A DNA stretch of 64,000 nt from Pseudanabaena sp. FACHB-2040 (lineage in GTDB: Bacteria; Cyanobacteriota; Cyanobacteriia; Phormidesmidales; Phormidesmidaceae), in NCBI RefSeq assembly GCF_014696715.1, contig NZ_JACJQO010000010.1:186001-250000 (forward strand), given 5' to 3'. This document shows, piece by piece, positions 1 to 8,976 of the stretch. The notes under the pieces are model-generated. The model was not told where the DNA came from. It was given only the letters and a program-made list of their open reading frames with translations, and did not search any database. How positions within the stretch are numbered: position 1 is the stretch's first letter; each line of letters starts with the position of its first letter. A program made the position numbers and the translations under genes.

Positions 1-377
1 GGTCGCATTGGGGAAACTCTGCGATCGCAATTTACATTGACCAGAAATATGCAAGTCTTCTGAAATAAAAGGAAAACTTATGATTTGAATTTGACATTAT
101 TTAGCAGATCCGTATAAAGCGATCGCAAATTTGTGCGGTTTTCGGTATAGACTTAAGCACATAAAGATTCAGAACTTAATAGATAAGGGTCTATGAAGGG
201 TCTGCGGGACAACTATCACCTTCCAGCCCCATTCAGAGAGTGCCAATCTCTGAACACCCTGTCGACAGGTTCTCGTGTAACACCTGTGCTGTAGGGGTGA
301 AGCACTTCACCCCTACTCCTTAAAGCTCACTCATCACAGTAATCACCCCTCGTTAGAGGGGGCGGAAGGAGGTCTTA
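1..377. other. non-coding region upstream of sbtA
   Basis: No convincing ORF is present. The stretch contains HIP1-like sites, a perfect palindrome at 291-316 and, at its right end, a strong ribosome binding site (ggaagga ggt, about 363-373) for the GTG-started sbtA. The promoter of sbtA should lie here, because sbtA is normally induced at low inorganic carbon, but I could not identify a specific operator or -35/-10 pair with confidence. Confidence 0.6.
291..316. repeat. perfect 12-bp inverted repeat in the sbtA leader
   Basis: GTAGGGGTGAAG and its exact complement CTTCACCCCTAC are separated by two bases. The element lies about 60-85 bases before the sbtA start. It resembles the short palindromic intergenic repeats common in filamentous cyanobacteria (inference from general appearance). 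It could also act as an RNA hairpin in the 5' leader. Confidence 0.7.
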
Positions 378-1580
378 GTGGATTTCTTGTCAGAATTCTT
401 AACGAATTTTGGGGCTCAGTTGCAGTCCCCGACCCTTGGCTTTTTGATTGGCGGTATCGTTATTGCTGCCCTCGGTAGCGAACTGCAAATTCCCGATGCG
501 ATCTATAAGTTCATCGTTTTCATGCTGCTCATCAAAGTCGGCCTGACCGGCGGCATGGCAATTCGCAATGCTAGTCTGGCGGAGATGCTGCTGCCTGCGC
601 TGTTCGCCGTGATAACGGGGATCGTGATTGTGCTCATCGCGCGTCACACGTTTGCCAAACTGCCGGGTATCAGAGTTGTGGATGCCGTTGCGACCGGGGG
701 CTTGTTCGGTGCCGTGAGTGGCTCTACCATGGTCGCCGGCATAACGGTACTGGAAGGGCAAGGCATCGAATACGAGGCCTGGGCCGGCGCACTCTATCCC
801 TTCATGGACATCCCGGCGCTCGTGACTGCGATCGTCGTAGCCAGCATTTATACCAACAAGCAGAAGCGCGACAAGTATCTCAAAAACGAGAAGTATCTCA
901 GAAATGAAGATTATGTCGGCATGCAGCCGGTTGCCGCAGGCGGGGCTCCAATCGACCACCCAGTTGCCAGCGGGACTCCAATCGACCAGCGCAGCGGTAG
1001 TGCAAGCGGATATTCCGGCGAGTCAGGTGGTTCCGCAGGCGGGTATTCCAGTGGGCCGGGCGGTTCTCCAAGTGGGCGAGTCAAGATCTGGCCCATCGTG
1101 AAGGAAAGCATCCAGGGATCTGCCCTATCGGCACTGCTGCTCGGTCTTGCCCTAGGCATCCTAACCCGGCCGGAAAGTGTCTACGAGAGCTTCTACGATC
1201 CCCTCTTCCGCGGCCTGCTTTCGATCCTGATGCTGATCATGGGTATGGAGGCTTGGGCAAGACTCAACGAGCTGCGCAAGGTGGCTCAGTGGTACGCCCT
1301 ATATGCCTTTGTGGCACCATTCCTGCATGGGTTTGTCGCCTTCGGTCTCGGCATGATTGCCCACTATGTAACGGGTTTCAGCGCTGGCGGTGTCGCGCTC
1401 CTGGCCGTCATTGCCGCCTCTAGTTCAGACATTTCAGGGCCGCCCACGCTACGAGCTGGTATCCCGACAGCCAATCCCTCTGCCTACATCGGCGCGTCCA
1501 CAGCCATCGGCACGCCGGTTGCGATTGCATTGTGCATACCGCTCTTCGTCGGGCTCGCCCAGGCTCTGATAGGCAGCTAA
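378..1580 (+). CDS. sbtA: sodium-dependent bicarbonate transporter SbtA
   Basis: SbtA is the high-affinity Na+/HCO3- symporter of the cyanobacterial CO2-concentrating mechanism in the plasma membrane. The 400-residue protein has about ten hydrophobic segments in two halves. The family-typical stretches GSTMVAGITVLEG, RPESVYESFYDPLFRG and SSSDISGPPTLRAGIP are present. The start is GTG, preceded by a strong GGAAGGAGG. The cytoplasmic loop between the halves (about residues 165-235) is longer than I expect for SbtA and rich in Gly/Ser with degenerate repeats (PIDHPVASGTPIDQ, then GGSAGGYSSGPGGS). sbtB follows 84 bases downstream on the same strand, the usual arrangement of transporter and PII-like regulator. 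Confidence 0.96.
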   Translation: MDFLSEFLTNFGAQLQSPTLGFLIGGIVIAALGSELQIPDAIYKFIVFMLLIKVGLTGGMAIRNASLAEMLLPALFAVITGIVIVLIARHTFAKLPGIRVVDAVATGGLFGAVSGSTMVAGITVLEGQGIEYEAWAGALYPFMDIPALVTAIVVASIYTNKQKRDKYLKNEKYLRNEDYVGMQPVAAGGAPIDHPVASGTPIDQRSGSASGYSGESGGSAGGYSSGPGGSPSGRVKIWPIVKESIQGSALSALLLGLALGILTRPESVYESFYDPLFRGLLSILMLIMGMEAWARLNELRKVAQWYALYAFVAPFLHGFVAFGLGMIAHYVTGFSAGGVALLAVIAASSSDISGPPTLRAGIPTANPSAYIGASTAIGTPVAIALCIPLFVGLAQALIGS

Positions 1581-1997
<417 letters not shown>

Positions 1998-2015
1998 ATC
2001 GAGATGACGCAGACC

Positions 2016-2043
2016 AAAAAGCCGGGGCATGCCCCGGCTTTTT
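2016..2043. terminator. rho-independent terminator after sbtB
   Basis: A near-perfect hairpin, AAAAAGCCGGGGC then GCCCCGGCTTTTT, begins 18 bases after the sbtB stop. The A-run on one side and T-run on the other would let it work in both directions. It also lies beyond the end of the convergent minus-strand gene that stops at 2164. Confidence 0.9.
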
Positions 2044-2163
2044 GGGTTTGATCAGCTGGGTTTTGACAGCAATTCTCATTTTGGCAAGAAGCTGCTCAAG
2101 CACTGAGAATCCCGATATAGCAATGTCATTTGAAAGACCGAAGAGAGCTAGCAATTCTCATTT

Positions 2164-3357
2164 CTACAGGACGGGCTGATTGCTCCCAGTTCCCTGGGTG
2201 AGCCTCATCCACATAGGCAGCTGGGTGTCGCCCCCACCCTCAATCCGCTCTAGCGCTGCCATCATCTCGACCCGGACATCAAACTCAGCTTCCTGTTCTG
2301 CTGCCCGCCGCAACGGCTCAACTGCAGTTTGGTCGCCCAGCTCATTCAAGAACCGGGCAGCTCGCCAACGCACTAGCTTAGAAGCATCAGCCAGAGTCTC
2401 GATCAAGGTGGGCATGGCGCTAGGATTGCCCAGGTCGCTCAGGGCATCTCCTGCCGTTCGGCGCACAATGGCTGAGGAATCTTGCCGGACAACCCGGCAC
2501 AGAGGCTCTACCGCAGCTTCTAGATTGCTGGCCCCCAGTAGCGCTGCAGCCCAACGACGAATCGTACTTTTCTCATCGTCAAGCAGTGCCTTAACGGCTG
2601 GGAAAGTTTCGGGAGTAACTTCTAGCTGTTGGAGTGCCTTGAGTCGATGCTTCCAGTCAAGGTGGCTCAACTGGGCAACTAGAGCCTGCTGCTGGGCCGT
2701 ATGGTCAACGGGCTGTGCGTCTGATTGGTGGGCAGCAGCGGCTTCAATCTGGGCCAGTTCCTCGGCATCAATCAGGCTATCGATTTCATCGGCCACTAGC
2801 TGGGCCACCTCATCGGGAGCACCCGCCGGAGCCTGGTAGGGTTCCCAACGTCGCTCAGCTACATAGTCAGCGGCTGTAGCGCTGATGGCCCGCTGTAGCG
2901 CCTGACTAAAGCGCTCGGGCAGAGAAACTCGGGCCTGCTGCCCATCTGCTGCTGTAACCCGCACCTGCACCGGAATGCCTCGAAACGTCTGTACGGCCAC
3001 CTCTAGCTGGCCCAAGTTTGAGGCAGGTGTGCTCTGATTGTTCTCGGCTGCCTGGGCAGGCTGCGATACCTGCGCCAGTAGCTTGGAATCGGCATTATCG
3101 GCGACCCCAATGACATTGGCGGCTTTCGCTAAAATGGGCTGCCAGTCTGAGTTTCCTTTGCGAGTCAGGGTAATAAAATCTTTGATGAGAAAGACGGACT
3201 GCACTCCCTCAATTGCCAGTAGTCGCTGAGCCACCTCAGGCGCATCGGGCGAGTTGCTGCCTTTCTGCAGAGTCAACGCTTTAGGGCTAATGGTTCCGTC
3301 TAGATTGAGCTTGATACAGTTGGGGCTAGGAGTGGTTTCGATGGAGAGCAGTTGCAT
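2164..3357 (-). CDS. Nfu_N / HEAT-repeat protein (CvfC-like)
   Basis: The N-terminal ~85 residues match the Nfu_N scaffold domain (TPSPNCIKLNL, AQRLLAIEGVQSVFLIKDFITL). A charged middle region (about 100-220) follows. The C-terminal half has HEAT-type helical repeats (AVKALLDDEKSTIRRWAAALLG, VRRTAGDALSDLGNPSAM, LVRWRAARFLNELGD). This order matches the family annotated 'conserved virulence factor C' in Firmicutes, which has cyanobacterial members. The molecular role is unknown; an adaptor or Fe-S-related scaffold is possible but not shown. The N-domain lacks the C-terminal CxxC module of true NifU/Nfu proteins, so iron-sulfur assembly should not be assumed. Confidence 0.8.
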   Translation of the reverse strand: MQLLSIETTPSPNCIKLNLDGTISPKALTLQKGSNSPDAPEVAQRLLAIEGVQSVFLIKDFITLTRKGNSDWQPILAKAANVIGVADNADSKLLAQVSQPAQAAENNQSTPASNLGQLEVAVQTFRGIPVQVRVTAADGQQARVSLPERFSQALQRAISATAADYVAERRWEPYQAPAGAPDEVAQLVADEIDSLIDAEELAQIEAAAAHQSDAQPVDHTAQQQALVAQLSHLDWKHRLKALQQLEVTPETFPAVKALLDDEKSTIRRWAAALLGASNLEAAVEPLCRVVRQDSSAIVRRTAGDALSDLGNPSAMPTLIETLADASKLVRWRAARFLNELGDQTAVEPLRRAAEQEAEFDVRVEMMAALERIEGGGDTQLPMWMRLTQGTGSNQPVL

Positions 3358-3587
3358 GGCCTTGGCTAGTATCTAGGGTGGGTAGGCGGTCTGGCTGGAT
3401 TGATGGGTGGTTATAAAGCTTTGCTTCTAGAGCAGGAATCGAAAGACAAATCAGCTGGGTGAAGGGCTACAGCATACAGCTTTGATCCTAACGATGTTTT
3501 GGCATAGGCTGCTGATGGAGCGTTGGGCAGTTTTTCACGCTGTCGCCCTCCGATTAAGTCTTCGCTGGCTGCTGGAGAGCACACCGC

Positions 3588-4394
3588 ATGGATCTAACGA
3601 CTATTCAAGGCCAACCAGCCAGCCGGTTAGGCCTGGCTGGGCAAAAGCGGATGGAGCCGGGCTGTGTAGATCTGGCCTGGCAGGCTGGCATTAATTACTT
3701 CTTCTCCTACGGCTTGGGTAAGGGGCCGCTGGTGGAAGAATTGCGATCGCACCTGCAAGTCCACCGAGATCACGTCATGGTCGCTACGGGAACTGAGAGC
3801 CGCAGCTTGAGTGAGACAGAGCGCCATTTTGATCAGGCGCGGCAGAAGTTGGCGGTTGACAGCCTTGATGTGTTTTTCCTGGAATACGTCTCGCCTACAG
3901 ACGACTGGCATGAGCTCAGAGCCTTACTGGATCGGCTTTATGACTGGAAAGCCGCAGGGCAAATCCGCTACGTGGGCATCTCAACGCACAACCGACCCAT
4001 TGCCCTACGGATTATTCAAGAAGGCCTGTGTGACGTGCTGATGCATCGCTATAACATGGCGCATCGGGGAGCAGAAGCCGCTGTTTTGCCAGCTGCAGAG
4101 GCTGCCGGAATGCCTGTGATAACCTTCACCAGTACCCGCTGGGGAACGCTCCTCAAGGGGCATCCCAGCTGGCCCCACTCACCTCCCTCAGCTGCTGACT
4201 GTTACCGCTTTTGCTTAAGCCAGCCTGCCGTTCGGCTAGCGCTAACGTCTCCCCAGACCCACGAACAGCTTCGGGCCAATCTGGCAGCACTTACGACTCC
4301 AGTAATGACTCAAGAGGAGCAAACTTACTGGCAAGCCTATGGGGACTTGATCTATGGGCAGGGCAACGATGCCTATGAGACAAGTTGGCCCTGA
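3588..4394 (+). CDS. aldo/keto reductase-like protein, catalytic residues degenerate
   Basis: The 268-residue protein has the aldo/keto reductase barrel pattern: WQAGINYFFSYG, a LAVDSLDVFFLEYVSP strand, AAGQIRYVGISTHN, and a PAAEAAGMPVITF segment. In standard members the tetrad Asp-Tyr-Lys-His sits in INFxDTAxxYG, xxATK and LLxH. Here the Asp position is missing, Tyr may survive in SYG, the Lys position reads VATG, and the His position reads FLEY. The protein may therefore be a catalytically altered or inactive relative. The ATG has a GGAG about ten bases upstream. No operon partner is evident. Confidence 0.75.
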   Translation: MDLTTIQGQPASRLGLAGQKRMEPGCVDLAWQAGINYFFSYGLGKGPLVEELRSHLQVHRDHVMVATGTESRSLSETERHFDQARQKLAVDSLDVFFLEYVSPTDDWHELRALLDRLYDWKAAGQIRYVGISTHNRPIALRIIQEGLCDVLMHRYNMAHRGAEAAVLPAAEAAGMPVITFTSTRWGTLLKGHPSWPHSPPSAADCYRFCLSQPAVRLALTSPQTHEQLRANLAALTTPVMTQEEQTYWQAYGDLIYGQGNDAYETSWP

Positions 4395-4768
4395 TGAAGA
4401 TGTTCGAAGACTCTTCGTCAGCACGTTTGCTGAGCAGAGGTCCCCCTAATTTTCTTCGGAAAAGGGAGTAGAAAGCTCTCGTTTCGAGCAAGGGGAAGCA
4501 AGTAGCTAAGATGGAGCGCAAACTAATTCTTTTTTCGCCAAATTTAGTTTTGTATCTAACTTTACTAGATTACCCACAAGGGGCATGGCAATAGAGAGAA
4601 GGCTTTTCATACTTAAAGACATACCTGATAGCAACAGCCACACTTTGTCTCTGAATTAGCAACATTAAACTAGCTCACTTTAACTTGATGGGTGAAGCTT
4701 TTTTGATTTGAGATAGAGTCACAAATTGCTGCTAAAAGGCTACTATCCTAAACCAGGAGAAACCTGTT
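4395..4768. other. intergenic region, no gene seen
   Basis: This 374-base AT-richer gap separates the aldo/keto reductase-like gene from the paralogue pair. I see no credible ORF or strong hairpin. The sequence CAGGAGAA at about 4755-4762 is the ribosome binding site of the next gene, so its promoter should lie in this stretch. Confidence 0.5.
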
Positions 4769-6337
4769 ATGTCTTTTGAACAGCCCAGTGCTCTAGCTAA
4801 CTCGATCATGGCAAGTTTGTACGATGTCCTTACGAGCGGCGATAATAACGTGCCCGCTTCTGAGGATAATTTCTTTAGCTGGAGCGCCCCAGGAATACCC
4901 ATTCAAGCCGAAGACTTTGACTTTCTAAGCCAAGGGCTAACCGGTGTTGTCAATAAAGATGCGCTTAATAACCTCACTACCGAAACAGAAACCCCAGAAC
5001 TGACTCCAGAACTGCTTGATCAGCTGCGAGCTACCGACACGGCTCGGCTATATATGCAGGCTGAAAGTTTTGCTAGATTGGTTGATTTTGTCCCTGATTT
5101 GGCTAAGCTTGACAACCAGCAATATACTCGTCTGAGCGTGATGAACAATGAGGGAACTCTCTCAGAACGCTATGAATATATTTTGCGCATGAGCCAAGTC
5201 ATGCAGTCTGAACTCCCTGAAGATATCAAACAAAAAATCGAGCGTTTTCGCGGCCTGTTAAACGTTACTCGAACAGAGACCGATCTATTGGGTAGAGAGC
5301 GTGAGGTCACAGAAGATGGCCCTATCGTCAAGCTTTACCAGGAGAAAATGGCTGCCTACGAATCTGCTGCGCTGGAGTATAACAACCGGCGCATCGCGGC
5401 CCTAGCAGCTAGCAGGCCCGAAGATGTGCACTACTGGGCAATGAACGCCAGTATTTTGCGGAACCGGGTCAAGGCGGCTTTAGGCGATTGGGTTTCTAAT
5501 GGCTACAAAAATGACTACGAAGCCATTAACGCCTTTATTGATCAGGTCATGCAGCGAGACATGTCTCTGCTCAAAGCCCAGTATCAAGACGATCTGGTTA
5601 AGGCGAAGCTCACTAGTCTGGCCTCGGGCAGCGATTTTTACTTTACCTCTGTGGTACCGGGTAACTTTACTCGGGCCTCTGGGTGGACGGAGTTTAGCTT
5701 TAACTCGGTGCGCCACAACCGATATAAAAACTCTCAGTATGCCTCGCGGGCCTCTTCTACCCGAGGTGGGGGTGGGTTTAGTCTAGGATTTCTCTCCGTT
5801 GGTGGCAGAGGTGGGGCTAGCAACTCCAGCACATCCTATGAATCGAAGGTAAGCTTCGACACCAGCCGGTTCCGGCTGTCTTTCAAAATCGCTCAGGTTT
5901 TAGTGGCCCGTCCCTGGCTCAAAACTGCGTATTTGAACAGCAAAACCTGGCGCTTTGACCAAAACAACCCCGAAGCCAAATCTCAAATGGTGAGCGATGG
6001 CGGCAACCCGGCCAAAGGCCTGATTCCTGCCTATCCCACGGCTATGGTGGTGATTAAGGATCTAGTGCTATCCCTGGGCCAGAGCAGCGGCTTCTCGGAA
6101 TATCTCTCGGAGTATGAACGGTCATCCGCTAGCGGCGGCGGCGTGCTGTCTTTTGGGCCCTTTAATTTGGGTGGCTCTCACACTCGGGCGACCAGCCTGG
6201 GTGAGACTACTTCAACCCAGGGCTACAGCTTTGATGGCCAAACCATGCGAGTGCCGGGTATGCAGGTGATTGGCTTTAAGTGCCATGTGTTGCCCAAGTC
6301 TCCTAATCCGCTGCCCGATATCGAAAAGTGGATTTAG
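4769..6337 (+). CDS. uncharacterised 522-residue protein, paralogue A
   Basis: I do not recognise a named family. There is no signal peptide or membrane segment. Three parts are visible. An acidic N-terminal half (1-270) is predicted mostly helical, with LYQEKMAAYESAALEYNNRR as a coiled-coil-like stretch. A middle to C-terminal part has SGWTEFSF, FRLSFKIAQVLVARPWL and KTWRFDQN. Two Gly/Ser-rich strand-like insertions occur near 325-355 and 450-475. The C-terminus GFKCHVLPKSPNPLPD closely resembles the tail of the next gene's product, and alignable blocks recur in the same order. The two genes are therefore tandem paralogues. The ATG at 4769 is preceded by AGGAGAA. Confidence 0.8.
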   Translation: MSFEQPSALANSIMASLYDVLTSGDNNVPASEDNFFSWSAPGIPIQAEDFDFLSQGLTGVVNKDALNNLTTETETPELTPELLDQLRATDTARLYMQAESFARLVDFVPDLAKLDNQQYTRLSVMNNEGTLSERYEYILRMSQVMQSELPEDIKQKIERFRGLLNVTRTETDLLGREREVTEDGPIVKLYQEKMAAYESAALEYNNRRIAALAASRPEDVHYWAMNASILRNRVKAALGDWVSNGYKNDYEAINAFIDQVMQRDMSLLKAQYQDDLVKAKLTSLASGSDFYFTSVVPGNFTRASGWTEFSFNSVRHNRYKNSQYASRASSTRGGGGFSLGFLSVGGRGGASNSSTSYESKVSFDTSRFRLSFKIAQVLVARPWLKTAYLNSKTWRFDQNNPEAKSQMVSDGGNPAKGLIPAYPTAMVVIKDLVLSLGQSSGFSEYLSEYERSSASGGGVLSFGPFNLGGSHTRATSLGETTSTQGYSFDGQTMRVPGMQVIGFKCHVLPKSPNPLPDIEKWI

Positions 6338-6463
6338 GCCACTGAGTCAAAAACATAGGTTTCTAAATTAGATCCCCTCAGCTTCCCCTGTTGCAGCTCA
6401 ATTTTACCCCTCAGCAGGGGGTGAGGGGGTTTCTGCGATGGTCCCTTGATCGAGGATTTTACG

Positions 6464-8098
6464 ATGGATGCTATTGCCCAACTGGCCTTAATGCACAAAG
6501 CCCAAAAAGTCTTTGGGAGCGACAGTACATTTCTCAGCTTCCCGGTAACGCCGCTGCAATATACCCAGGCAGAGCTGAGTTTTGTTCAAGATCTTAACGT
6601 GCCGCGTTTGAAGGAGTTTTCTCTGCTGGTCAACCTCATTCCGACGGGAGACGCCTGGCAACCGACAGAGGCAGAGTATCTCTGGGATGTTTATGGCGAT
6701 GTTTTAGGCGGGCACGACACTGAATTGGCCCAGTCAACCCGTAGCCCTCAGGAGGAAGCCCAGTACCAGGCTGCGGTGCAGTTTTTAAACAGCAAGCGGG
6801 ATGATGGCTGGCTTGAACCTAGCCCTGCTCTCAGGCTGTATAGCCAGTTTCGCGATCAGTGGTTTGTGCTGCAGGAACGCTACGCTACTGCTAAGTTAAC
6901 GGGTGAAACCGCTACGAACCTTGAGATTAAGACCCATTGGCAAACGCTGGAAGAGCCTCAGCTGCGCCAGCAAATCAGTGACCTGGAGACGCGATGGGTG
7001 AATGAGGGCTTTAAACAGGAGGTTGAACAGGCTCAGCAGGTGAGGAACCGCTTAGGGGGAAAAAACCCCAACAAGACCTGGGGCGAATGGAATGAGAAAT
7101 TTAACCCCGATATCAATGCCCTTACGGATGTGGATAATGTCCAGTTTTATCCCAGCAGTTTTTCTCCCATTAATGCTTTGGAGTCCGGATCTTGGCAGCC
7201 GTTTACCTTAGCTAAGGATGAAGTTGAGGCGATGGTGAGGGCGGCCCCGGCGGAGTTGCGATCGCGACTAGCCGCCGACCGCCAAGACTCAGATATTGCC
7301 TCCATCTCTTTGGAGTTTAGCTCTGCTGCCATTTTGCGTACCTGGCTCGACTCTGACCTGTTCAAAGCCCGGTTCTGGCGCTTTTCCGATGGCTCAAAGC
7401 AGCTTTCTGATGGTAAGATGCCCGCCTCTGGGCGCTGCCCCGCCTACGTTACTGCCGTTGTTTTTGCCCGCAATATCACTATTAAGCGAGCTACCCCCCC
7501 GGCCAACTCAGGAACACCCCAAGGGCCAGGCAGGGTGCTTCCCAACAAGTTACCCCTCACAGCTGAAAGGTTAGAGTTCTCCAAGGCTGTACAAGTCCTC
7601 AAGGTTCGGCCCAACCCGCAGGTGGTTAGCACAAAACCCCTGACTCATCAGCTAGGGCAGCCTGCCCTGGGCCAGCCAGCACCCGCAGTCAGGCAAAATT
7701 TTCAGGTAGCCTCGATTAAGCCCAATTTGACTCAAGTGAATTTTGTGCAGGCTGCCCCTGCTAGCTCCTTCAAAACTGCCCAAATTAGCGCTTTGCAGGG
7801 GATAAACATATCCAAGCCGCTCCGGGTGAACCCTAACCCACCAATAGCTATCAACCAACTCGCTACGCCAACGGCTCAGATCTTGCAACAGGAAGCTACG
7901 TCTAAAGCCTTTCGGCGTCTTCAACAGGAGGCGATTTTCCGCCCCACCCTGCCCCAGGCTCCAGACTCTAGCCAAACCCCAGATGCCTCGGTTAAACCCT
8001 CTGAAACCACTACAGCACCGGATCAGATTTACGTTCTCGCGTTTATTTGTAAGGCTCTACCGCCTAGCCCTAACCCTGATCTGACTTTGCCTTGGTGA
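6464..8098 (+). CDS. uncharacterised ~544-residue protein, paralogue B
   Basis: This is a diverged paralogue of the preceding protein. LYSQFRDQWFVLQERYATAK matches its helical stretch, SGSWQPFTL matches SGWTEFSF, ISLEFSSAAILRTWL with ARFWRF matches LSFKIAQVLVARPWL with KTWRF, and AFICKALPPSPNPDL matches its C-terminal tail. Between the last two blocks it carries a long Pro/Gln/Ala-rich linker (about residues 345-515) that A lacks. I place the start at ATG 6464, with CGAGGA seven bases before it; a TTG at 6446 has no such site. The gene lies 126 bases after A on the same strand and is probably co-transcribed. Function unknown. Confidence 0.8.
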   Translation: MDAIAQLALMHKAQKVFGSDSTFLSFPVTPLQYTQAELSFVQDLNVPRLKEFSLLVNLIPTGDAWQPTEAEYLWDVYGDVLGGHDTELAQSTRSPQEEAQYQAAVQFLNSKRDDGWLEPSPALRLYSQFRDQWFVLQERYATAKLTGETATNLEIKTHWQTLEEPQLRQQISDLETRWVNEGFKQEVEQAQQVRNRLGGKNPNKTWGEWNEKFNPDINALTDVDNVQFYPSSFSPINALESGSWQPFTLAKDEVEAMVRAAPAELRSRLAADRQDSDIASISLEFSSAAILRTWLDSDLFKARFWRFSDGSKQLSDGKMPASGRCPAYVTAVVFARNITIKRATPPANSGTPQGPGRVLPNKLPLTAERLEFSKAVQVLKVRPNPQVVSTKPLTHQLGQPALGQPAPAVRQNFQVASIKPNLTQVNFVQAAPASSFKTAQISALQGINISKPLRVNPNPPIAINQLATPTAQILQQEATSKAFRRLQQEAIFRPTLPQAPDSSQTPDASVKPSETTTAPDQIYVLAFICKALPPSPNPDLTLPW

Positions 8099-8274
8099 GA
8101 GGCTAAATAATAATGGCGGCCAGTCTGGTTAAGATAGCACCGTCGGCACAGTAAGGACTATGAACGGCATCTTGAGATAGGCGAGGCTTTGCTCTAGGTA
8201 ATATGGGTAGGGACTATTCCTGCCCTAGACACCGGCTTTTGCACACCGAGGCTGTATCAGAGCGTACAGGGCAT

Positions 8275-8976
8275 TTAAACCTTCTCCTTATCAAAGAAGA
8301 TCTTTACGCTGAGATTTTCGGACAGATAAGCCAGCAGGGCATAGATAAATATGCTGATTGCAATCATCTCAAGGAACTCCTCTAGGGTTGTGAACGCACC
8401 ATATAGAGGCGTGGCGGCGTTGGCGCTCTCCCAAAGTAGGCCGTTGATCATTTCTACCCCGATTGCGCCCGAAATGTACATTCCGGAGGCCAGGAGAAAC
8501 AGACGGCGCGATCGCAAAGATAAATCGAGCAAAAATCTCAGATAGAAAAACGCCAAAATGCCCAGAAATCCAATCATGGGCAAGACCCAGCTAAAGTAAA
8601 ATATGCCGCCAAGATCAAAGGCGGCCCGCAGGGGTTCAATCAGTTTTTCGTGGAGACTGATAGCCTCATCTAGAGACAGACCCATGAAAATAATGGATAA
8701 AAATGTCCAATGATGTTTGTAAGGATCGTCGCTTTTATTTTTGATTAGGGCAATGAGGGCCAAAAGCACTGCGCAAATCAGCAAGAGTCCCGAGGAATAC
8801 CAAGCGGGAATATTTTGCTCAGAATCTATATCAAATAGCTGGTAGCCGGCCGGATAATCCCCGAGCAGATGCCTTACTAGCTTCATTCCAGAGCTTGCCA
8901 GCGTCAGCCCTAAAATAAAGGAGAAAATCAGTCTGAAAATTCTCCTAGGGGAAAGTATCAGTTCCATAGAGTTCAC
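8275..8976 (-). CDS. multi-pass membrane protein, unknown function
   Basis: The 233-residue protein has about six hydrophobic helices: 13-33, 58-78, 88-102, 120-146, 160-180 and 205-223. Conserved-looking polar residues sit at helix edges (SLDEAISLHEKL, GAIGVEMING, TLEEFLEMI). That pattern suggests a metal-binding or hydrolase-type membrane protein, but I cannot name a family. The start is either GTG 8976 (AGGAG upstream) or ATG 8967, three codons later; both have reasonable ribosome binding sites. It is alone on the minus strand, convergent with the paralogue pair. Confidence 0.65.
   Translation of the reverse strand: MNSMELILSPRRIFRLIFSFILGLTLASSGMKLVRHLLGDYPAGYQLFDIDSEQNIPAWYSSGLLLICAVLLALIALIKNKSDDPYKHHWTFLSIIFMGLSLDEAISLHEKLIEPLRAAFDLGGIFYFSWVLPMIGFLGILAFFYLRFLLDLSLRSRRLFLLASGMYISGAIGVEMINGLLWESANAATPLYGAFTTLEEFLEMIAISIFIYALLAYLSENLSVKIFFDKEKV

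Noticed and set aside
911-1159. 82-codon open frame antisense to sbtA
   Set aside because: It mirrors the Gly/Ser-rich repeats of SbtA, is Pro-rich low complexity and has no ribosome binding site; it is a shadow of the coding strand.
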